From Yoonia sp. (GTDB lineage Bacteria > Pseudomonadota > Alphaproteobacteria > Rhodobacterales > Rhodobacteraceae): DNA of 12,381 nt. The DNA lies in NCBI GenBank assembly GCA_028822885.1, contig JAPKCP010000067.1, forward strand, positions 1 to 12,381. Direction: 5' to 3'. This document shows, one piece after another, positions 7,937 to 12,381 of the stretch. A program made the translations under genes and the position numbers. The first letter of the stretch is position 1, and every line of letters begins with the position of its first letter. Under the pieces are notes generated by a model. It was not told the origin of the DNA and did not search any database. It was given only the letters and a program-made list of their open reading frames with translations.

Positions 7937-7954
7937 ACTGCACACGTGTGCAGT
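7937..7954. promoter_or_regulatory. Perfect 18-bp palindrome, probable LacI-family operator
   Basis: The sequence actgcacacgtgtgcagt is a perfect even palindrome with a central CG, the usual architecture of LacI/GalR-family operators. Its centre is about 42 bases upstream of the binding-protein start codon, where a repressor would block initiation or early elongation. A LacI-type regulator is encoded in the same operon. The pairing of protein and site is an inference. Confidence 0.75.
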
Positions 7955-7962
7955 AAAGCTTG

Positions 7963-7980
7963 CAGATTTTGCGAAATCTG
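7963..7980. promoter_or_regulatory. Near-perfect second palindrome upstream of the operon
   Basis: cagattttgcgaaatctg matches its reverse complement at 16 of 18 positions and also has an even centre (GC). Its centre is 26 bases from that of the 18-bp palindrome at 7937-7954. A further perfect 10-bp palindrome, ttcttaagaa, lies at 7990-7999. These could be an auxiliary operator, an activator site or part of the promoter. A minus-strand TTGTCA at 7979-7984 could serve as a -35 box, but no good -10 is seen at normal spacing. Confidence 0.45.
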
Positions 7981-8130
7981 ACAACATGATTCTTAAGAAA
8001 CTTGCTTTCAGACCCGCCAATCGCCCTCTAAGCCTAGCGTTTGATTGTAAGAATTAGGTGACACTGACAATTAAAATTGAGGGTCACCAAGGACCAATTC
8101 ACCCGATTTCAGACGTTTTGGCTGTCTATG
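7981..8130. other. Intergenic region between the transporter operon and the nucleotidyltransferase gene
   Basis: Together with 7904-7980 this non-coding stretch spans 227 bases. Apart from the palindromes, it has an interrupted inverted repeat at 8058-8089: ggtgac at 8058-8063 with gtcacc at 8084-8089, enclosing caatt/aattg arms at 8069-8073 and 8076-8080. On the minus strand this could form a bulged hairpin 42 bases after the nucleotidyltransferase stop. No strong U run follows it. Confidence 0.35.
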
Positions 8131-8646
8131 TCAGTCGTTTGGTGCGGCGTCAGCGAACTGATGAAAATTATCAGGAATCGCTATGTTGAATTTCGCGCAC
8201 AACAAACGCACGTCGTGCCAGTCCTCCTCGTCAACATCGTATCCAGTATGGAATCTGACGAGCCAGTCCGGTGGCACACACCGAACCCAAGCCCCCGATA
8301 TGACGCCCTCACCGCAAAGGTGATCGGCACAGTAAGGAACCCCCGCCCTGTTGCTCCCGTCGGGATTCAATTCGTAGGAGTGCACATCGATGGTTTCTCC
8401 TTCGGGTGTCCGAAGAACGAAATTGTGCTCCGAACTGTCCGGTCGGGCCACCTCGAAAAAGCCTTGGGGCCCTAGAAGAGTTCTCAACGACGCAACTTGA
8501 GAAACGGGCAACGCGATATCCAAGTCGCCATGTTGTCGTGTTTGCCGGCCAAGAAGCGCATCAACTGCCCACCCGCCGTCAATGCAAATGTTCAGCCCAA
8601 CCTTACGCGCCATCTCCCAGAACCGAAGAACCGATGCAGCTTGCAT
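8131..8646 (-). CDS. Small nucleotidyltransferase, aminoglycoside/lincosamide adenylyltransferase-like
   Basis: A 171-residue cytoplasmic protein with the polymerase-beta-type nucleotidyltransferase core. The GGWAVDALLGR motif (24-34) is followed by TRQHGDLDIALP with the metal-binding Asp pair D41 and D43, and a third candidate carboxylate D87 in ETIDVHSYEL. The C-terminal VRFHTGYDVDEEDWHDVRLL resembles the end of LnuA-type lincosamide and ANT(2'')-type aminoglycoside nucleotidyltransferases. Those enzymes transfer AMP from ATP to a hydroxyl. The ATG at 8646 is preferred over the one at 8652: AAGGA (8652-8656) is 5 bases before the former but collides with the latter. It is a single gene, divergent from the PHP gene. 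Many chromosomal members have no known antibiotic substrate, so a resistance role should not be assumed. Confidence 0.82.
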   Translation of the reverse strand: MQAASVLRFWEMARKVGLNICIDGGWAVDALLGRQTRQHGDLDIALPVSQVASLRTLLGPQGFFEVARPDSSEHNFVLRTPEGETIDVHSYELNPDGSNRAGVPYCADHLCGEGVISGAWVRCVPPDWLVRFHTGYDVDEEDWHDVRLLCAKFNIAIPDNFHQFADAAPND

Positions 8647-8651
8647 TTCCA

Positions 8652-8656
8652 TCCTT
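8652..8656 (-). promoter_or_regulatory. Ribosome binding site choosing the nucleotidyltransferase start
   Basis: Minus-strand AAGGA, 5 bases ahead of the ATG at 8646. It overlaps the alternative ATG at 8650-8652, which therefore is unlikely to be used. Confidence 0.6.
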
Positions 8657-8892
8657 TCAATTCAGGGGTGGAAGTTTCTCAACCGCCACAACAGAATGCT
8701 CTCATAGATGATTTTGCTGCGACACGCATCAATTCACGCAGCGTGAGACGTGCTCACCCTTCAGGAGCCCTACACACATGAAAGAGATTGGCTCCACTCT
8801 CTCGAAACAACAGTCTACAGTTGTAGCATGCTTTAGGTTCAATCCAAAACGGCACGTAGACCGCTGGCGGAGATCATGATGGAGCAACGCAA
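8657..8892. promoter_or_regulatory. Divergent promoter region with TCAC/GTGA inverted repeats
   Basis: Non-coding spacer between the leftward nucleotidyltransferase gene and the rightward PHP gene. It contains a perfect odd palindrome, tcacgc-a-gcgtga, at 8734-8746. Overlapping it is an inverted repeat with arms gtgag (8743-8747) and ctcac (8753-8757), giving alternating TCAC and GTGA half-sites. Further right is ctaca/tgtag at 8815-8819 and 8822-8826. No confident -10/-35 pair was found. GGAG at 8881-8884 is the ribosome binding site for the gene at 8893. Confidence 0.45.
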
Positions 8893-10332
8893 ATGACCTC
8901 ACAAACTGGCCCCAAGACCGCAGAGAACCTAAGGCTATCACTTGCAATAGATCGGGCGATGCCAGCCTATGTCATGGTCCCGTTTGACGTGCCTGCTAAA
9001 ACCACATGTATCACTCTGACCTACGATTACCCAAAGTCTGACAATTGTATCATTGATTTGGGTATCGGCGACCCCGACATGACGGATTTTCCCAGCGAAG
9101 GCGGAATAGCAGGTTGGTCCGGTGGTGCCCGACGCGAAATTTTCATAGCTACAAACATGGCAACTCCCGGATATCATCCGGGGATCAAAGAAGGCACGTG
9201 GCACGTCATACTTGGCCTGCATCGCGTCCCAGATAAGCCGGTTACAGTCAAAATTGGGATTTCCTTCGATTTTGCACCCCGTGTCGTCGCCCAGCCTGTT
9301 TCCTTGCCGAACGCCTCATCGCGTGGCCCCTCTTGGTATTGTGGCGACTTGCATTGCCACACCCATCATTCGGATGCCAAAGGATCCGCCGCCGTCCTCC
9401 ACGCGACAGCCAAACGAGAAGGTCTCGATTTCCTTGCCGTAAGCGACCACAACACAACCACCGCTCACACGGCCTATTTCGACCATGTCTCAAGCTCGGA
9501 AATGGTCTTTGTTCCGGCCTATGAATTCACGACCGAACGGGGCCATGGGAATATCTTTGGCGCGCGCAAAGTTGAGGATTTTCGTGTCCGCAACGACAGA
9601 GACGTGATGGAGATGATTGGCCGTATTAGGGCCAACGGACACCTCTTTTCGGTCAACCACGACAAACCCAATATACCCTGGAATTACACGCTACCCGAAA
9701 TAGATTGCATGGAGGTTTGGCACGCGCCTTGGCTTGCGGGGAACCATGTTTCACTTGAACGGTATCAAGCCCGACTGGCGCAAGGGCAGCGCATCACTGC
9801 AGTGGGTGGGTCCGACTTTCACCAGCCAGCGGTTGCTGATAATGGCAATCTCGCGACGTTGGCAAGGCCTTGCACCTTTCTTTGGTGCGAGGAATTATCA
9901 CCCAATGGTATCCTTGATGCGCTCAGGACCGGGCGTAGTTTTGTGACAGAATCTCCAGATGGCCCGAGATTAATTTTAAACGCTGGCGGCGTTGGCCATG
10001 GCGGCGAAATCACAGGGGCCAGCACAATCCGGTTATCCTACAACGCAACCGACGCTGCAGGCGACATTCTCGAAATTTGGGATGCAACTGGCTGCATTTT
10101 TGTGGCCCCTATTCGTGACGCGCTGGAACGCGGGTCTTTAGAACTGACAGGGGCGTTAGGTTTCTTGCGCGGACAAATTGTTGCCGGTAACAGCCGGGCA
10201 AACATCGTTGCGACAGCACAGGCGCATGTTGCCGCCGGGAAGGGTGGCCGATTGGATTGGTCTAGCGCGATTGATCAGCCAGTTCTACGATGCCTAACTT
10301 CTCCGATTTACTTAGCACGACACCATGGGTAA
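8893..10332 (+). CDS. PHP-domain metallohydrolase, CehA/McbA type
   Basis: A 479-residue protein with an N-terminal domain of about 145 residues that looks beta-rich, then a PHP (polymerase and histidinol phosphatase) metal-hydrolase domain. Metal motifs are all visible: GDLHCHTHHSD at 151-161 (H154, H156, D161), AVSDHNTTT at 182-190 (D185, H186), E211 in YEFTTERGHGN with H218, H256 in VNHDKP, and GSDFHQP at 306-312 (D308, H310). This matches the CehA/McbA group, named for a carbaryl hydrolase, whose natural members probably cleave phosphate or other ester bonds. The C-terminal part from about 350 (DALRTGRSFVTESPDGP) is also typical. No signal peptide, so cytoplasmic. ATG at 8893 follows GGAG by 8 bases. 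It lies 61 bases upstream of the GH38-like gene and is probably cotranscribed with it. Substrate unknown. Confidence 0.9.
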   Translation: MTSQTGPKTAENLRLSLAIDRAMPAYVMVPFDVPAKTTCITLTYDYPKSDNCIIDLGIGDPDMTDFPSEGGIAGWSGGARREIFIATNMATPGYHPGIKEGTWHVILGLHRVPDKPVTVKIGISFDFAPRVVAQPVSLPNASSRGPSWYCGDLHCHTHHSDAKGSAAVLHATAKREGLDFLAVSDHNTTTAHTAYFDHVSSSEMVFVPAYEFTTERGHGNIFGARKVEDFRVRNDRDVMEMIGRIRANGHLFSVNHDKPNIPWNYTLPEIDCMEVWHAPWLAGNHVSLERYQARLAQGQRITAVGGSDFHQPAVADNGNLATLARPCTFLWCEELSPNGILDALRTGRSFVTESPDGPRLILNAGGVGHGGEITGASTIRLSYNATDAAGDILEIWDATGCIFVAPIRDALERGSLELTGALGFLRGQIVAGNSRANIVATAQAHVAAGKGGRLDWSSAIDQPVLRCLTSPIYLARHHG

Positions 10333-10345
10333 ATTTTATTGGCTT

Positions 10346-10368
10346 CGCCGTGCAGCAATACGCGGCGT
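10346..10368 (+). other. Small intercistronic hairpin between the PHP and GH38-like genes
   Basis: Arms cgccgtg (10346-10352) and cgcggcg (10361-10367) pair over 7 positions with one G-U, around an 8-base loop. It is followed by TTTAGATCC rather than a T run, so it is probably not a terminator. It may modulate mRNA stability within the pair. The ribosome binding site AGGA (10381-10384) lies just beyond. Confidence 0.3.
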
Positions 10369-10393
10369 TTAGATCCCGCGAGGAATAACAAAA

Positions 10394-12334
10394 ATGCCAA
10401 AGATACACCTGATCTTCAAAACCCACCTCGACTTGGGGTTCACCGGATACGCCAGTTCTGTCCGCAAGCAGTATCATGAGCACTACATTCCCATGGCGCT
10501 CGACACTGGAGAGCACTTTCTGAAGGAAAACTGGGCAAACCCGTCTTTCCGATGGACGACAGGAAGCTGGCTCATCTGGGATCACCTGAACACGCAACCG
10601 GCCGATAAGGTAAAGCGCCTCGAGGATGGCATTCAGAATGGCATCATTTCCTGGCACGCGCTGCCTTTTACGACACATACGGAACTCATGTCGCGCCCGC
10701 TTTTTACCGAAGCGTTGTCACTGTCGCGCGAGTTGGACAAACGCTTCGGAAGAAAGACACGCGCGGCCAAGATGACGGACGTGCCGGGCCATACGCTGGG
10801 TGCAGTCGAGGTCATGGCGCAACACGGCATCGAATTCTTGCACCTCGGCGTGAACGCCGCCTCCCCCGTGCCAGACTTACCGCCACTTTTCCGCTGGCAG
10901 GCCCCAAATGGGTCCGAAATTGTTGTGCTCTATCAAAACTCTTACGGTGAAAAATTCGTAGCAGACGGTATGGAAGACGCCATCGCTTTTGCGCACACGA
11001 TGGATAACATGGGTCCGCAGAATGTCGGGCAAGTCATCGACACCGCAGACAAATTGAAAGAGGAAAATCCAGGATACGACCTTCAGGCGTCGACTCTCGA
11101 AAATTATTGGAACAGCTTGCGTAAAATCCGCCACAGCTTGCCTGTTGTTACACAAGAGATTGGCGACACTTGGATCCATGGAACCGGATCAGCGCCGCGT
11201 CGTCTCTCACGCTTTTTTGCATGCCAACGCGCCTATGACCGATTTTCAACGAACCTGAGCCCCACCCGACGCGCATTCGGACGTAAATTGCTTGAGGTCG
11301 CCGAACACACGTGGGGCGTCGACATCAAGACGTATTTAAGAGATGAAACGGCCTGGGATCGACCAGATTTCGAGACTGCGCGCAAGCAAGATCCACGCTT
11401 TGAGATTACAGAGGGCGCATGGGCGGAACAAGATCAGATCATCGACGACGCATTGGCGTTGCTCGGGCCCACCGATAGGGAAACCATCGTCGACGGCCCA
11501 ACGATCCCAAGGCTGGCGGGTACGCCTGTCATAGCAGGCGAGACGGCTCATTTCGGAGACTTTGCGGCACAGATCGACCATACCACGGGTGCCCTTCTCG
11601 CGCTCCAGTATTGTGGCGCGCACGTCCTGCGAGCCAGAAAAGACGGTGCTGGATTGTTTGCTTTTACACAACGCGCATATTCCGCAGACGATATCGCCAG
11701 CTATCTGGATTCTTACCTGACAAAACGCTTTCGATGGGGCATTCAGGACCATACCAAACCCGGTCTAGCAACGTCCAAAACACAGCGGTCCGAGGTTTTT
11801 AAACCGTGCAATGTTGAAGCAATGACCGAGGCAAACAGGTTGATGGTCTCTGCCAACATGCCTGCCATAGCAGTGAACGATTTTGGTGCCCCTACGAAGG
11901 CGATTTGGGTCTACGAGGGTCGGGAAGACGCGCTGCACATAACACTTCATTTAAACGGCAAAGCACCAAACCGGCAGCCAGAAGCTGGATTTTGTCATTT
12001 TGAACCCAAAATTGATGGGGCGAGTCTACGCCTCGAAAAAATGGGCACGCTGATTGACCCCATGAACGTAGCACCCCATGGCAACCGCCAACTCCATTCC
12101 GTTCGGGCCGTAGAGGCCGAAAACGCTTACGCGTCCTTGCGGTTGACGTCATTGGATGTCGGTTTGTTCGGTCTGTCTTCGCTTCCATTTCTGAAACACA
12201 CCACTGACTTGCCCGACCCAGAAAAAGGCGGTCGTTTCGTTCTTTTTAACAATAAATGGGGCACGAACTTCACCATGTGGACCGGTGGCGACCTAGCTTT
12301 TCGGTTCAAACTCGAATTCGATCTTAGGACCTGA
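10394..12334 (+). CDS. GH38-like glycoside hydrolase (DUF5054-type)
   Basis: A 646-residue protein whose N-terminal half resembles the glycoside hydrolase family 38 catalytic fold. The start IHLIFKTHLDLGFTGYA carries H11-x-D13, the equivalent of the His/Asp zinc ligands in alpha-mannosidases. D129 in KMTDVPGH is a candidate nucleophile, and H305 in EHTWGVD a candidate fourth ligand. The usual HTHxDxxW signature reads KTHLDLGF here, as in the uncharacterised DUF5054 group, so the substrate may differ from mannosides. Other features are EIGDTW at 255-260 and, from about 380 on, a beta-rich C-terminal region like that of GH38 proteins. There is no signal peptide, so it should act on an imported or intracellular compound. 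AGGA lies 9 bases before the ATG. It probably shares a transcript with the PHP gene. Family membership is fairly sure, activity is not. Confidence 0.87.
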   Translation: MPKIHLIFKTHLDLGFTGYASSVRKQYHEHYIPMALDTGEHFLKENWANPSFRWTTGSWLIWDHLNTQPADKVKRLEDGIQNGIISWHALPFTTHTELMSRPLFTEALSLSRELDKRFGRKTRAAKMTDVPGHTLGAVEVMAQHGIEFLHLGVNAASPVPDLPPLFRWQAPNGSEIVVLYQNSYGEKFVADGMEDAIAFAHTMDNMGPQNVGQVIDTADKLKEENPGYDLQASTLENYWNSLRKIRHSLPVVTQEIGDTWIHGTGSAPRRLSRFFACQRAYDRFSTNLSPTRRAFGRKLLEVAEHTWGVDIKTYLRDETAWDRPDFETARKQDPRFEITEGAWAEQDQIIDDALALLGPTDRETIVDGPTIPRLAGTPVIAGETAHFGDFAAQIDHTTGALLALQYCGAHVLRARKDGAGLFAFTQRAYSADDIASYLDSYLTKRFRWGIQDHTKPGLATSKTQRSEVFKPCNVEAMTEANRLMVSANMPAIAVNDFGAPTKAIWVYEGREDALHITLHLNGKAPNRQPEAGFCHFEPKIDGASLRLEKMGTLIDPMNVAPHGNRQLHSVRAVEAENAYASLRLTSLDVGLFGLSSLPFLKHTTDLPDPEKGGRFVLFNNKWGTNFTMWTGGDLAFRFKLEFDLRT

Positions 12335-12381
12335 CCGCGTACTGACCTCCTGTTGCGGACATTGGCGCACTGTGCGGCGAA
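12335..12381 (+). other. Right-edge sequence after the GH38-like gene
   Basis: Only 47 bases remain. They contain cgcac-t-gtgcg at 12366-12376, a short inverted repeat that could begin a terminator, but the window ends before any T run could be judged. Confidence 0.25.

Noticed and set aside
7904..8020. N-terminal extension of the solute-binding protein reaching 8020
   Set aside because: The extension would bury the signal peptide and read through the palindromic control region. The start at 7903 has a strong GGGAGG at ideal spacing.
8077..8475. 132-codon plus-strand open frame opposite the nucleotidyltransferase gene
   Set aside because: The minus-strand frame carries the full nucleotidyltransferase motif set. 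The plus-strand product shows no known motif.
8406..8781. Plus-strand open frames of 101 and 94 codons across the divergent region
   Set aside because: They start inside the nucleotidyltransferase gene on the opposite strand and end in intergenic sequence, with no motif and no convincing ribosome binding site.
1..12381. Mobile element, prophage, CRISPR array or defence island
   Set aside because: No transposase, integrase, phage gene, terminal inverted repeats, regularly spaced repeats or defence-type proteins were seen.

Overview
The window looks like a chromosomal segment from an alphaproteobacterium, most plausibly a marine Rhodobacterales (Roseobacter-group) organism. This is an inference from moderate GC, tightly overlapping genes, alphaproteobacterial CUT1 sugar-transporter style and weak promoter consensus. 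No rRNA, tRNA, CRISPR array, insertion sequence or integrase is visible.

Left two-thirds (128-7903, all on the minus strand) is one operon read right to left. In transcriptional order it encodes a periplasmic solute-binding protein, two inner-membrane permeases, a MalK/UgpC-type ATPase, a two-domain glycerophosphodiester phosphodiesterase (GDPD), a LacI-family regulator and an inositol-monophosphatase-family phosphatase. From the first permease onward the genes overlap by 1-8 bases, so they are probably translationally coupled. A 13-bp perfect hairpin separates the binding-protein gene from the first permease gene and probably sets the excess of binding protein. Upstream of the binding-protein gene lies an 18-bp perfect palindrome with a central CG, the best candidate operator for the LacI-type regulator. 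A near-perfect 18-bp palindrome and a 10-bp palindrome follow behind it.

Middle (7904-8892) holds the operon's control region, a small leftward nucleotidyltransferase gene (8131-8646) of the aminoglycoside/lincosamide adenylyltransferase type, and a divergent spacer of about 245 bases with inverted repeats built on TCAC/GTGA arms.

Right third (8893-12334, plus strand) is a two-gene unit: a PHP-superfamily metallohydrolase of the CehA/McbA type with an extra N-terminal domain, and a 646-residue protein related to GH38 alpha-mannosidases (DUF5054-like). Neither has a signal peptide, so both should work in the cytoplasm.

Taken together, the locus reads as an uptake-and-dismantling pathway. A carbohydrate-like solute, perhaps a phosphodiester or glycosylated polyol, is captured and imported. 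It is then cut by GDPD, the IMPase-family phosphatase, the PHP hydrolase and the GH38-like enzyme, under LacI-type control. The combination of enzymes is suggestive, but the actual substrate cannot be read from the sequence.
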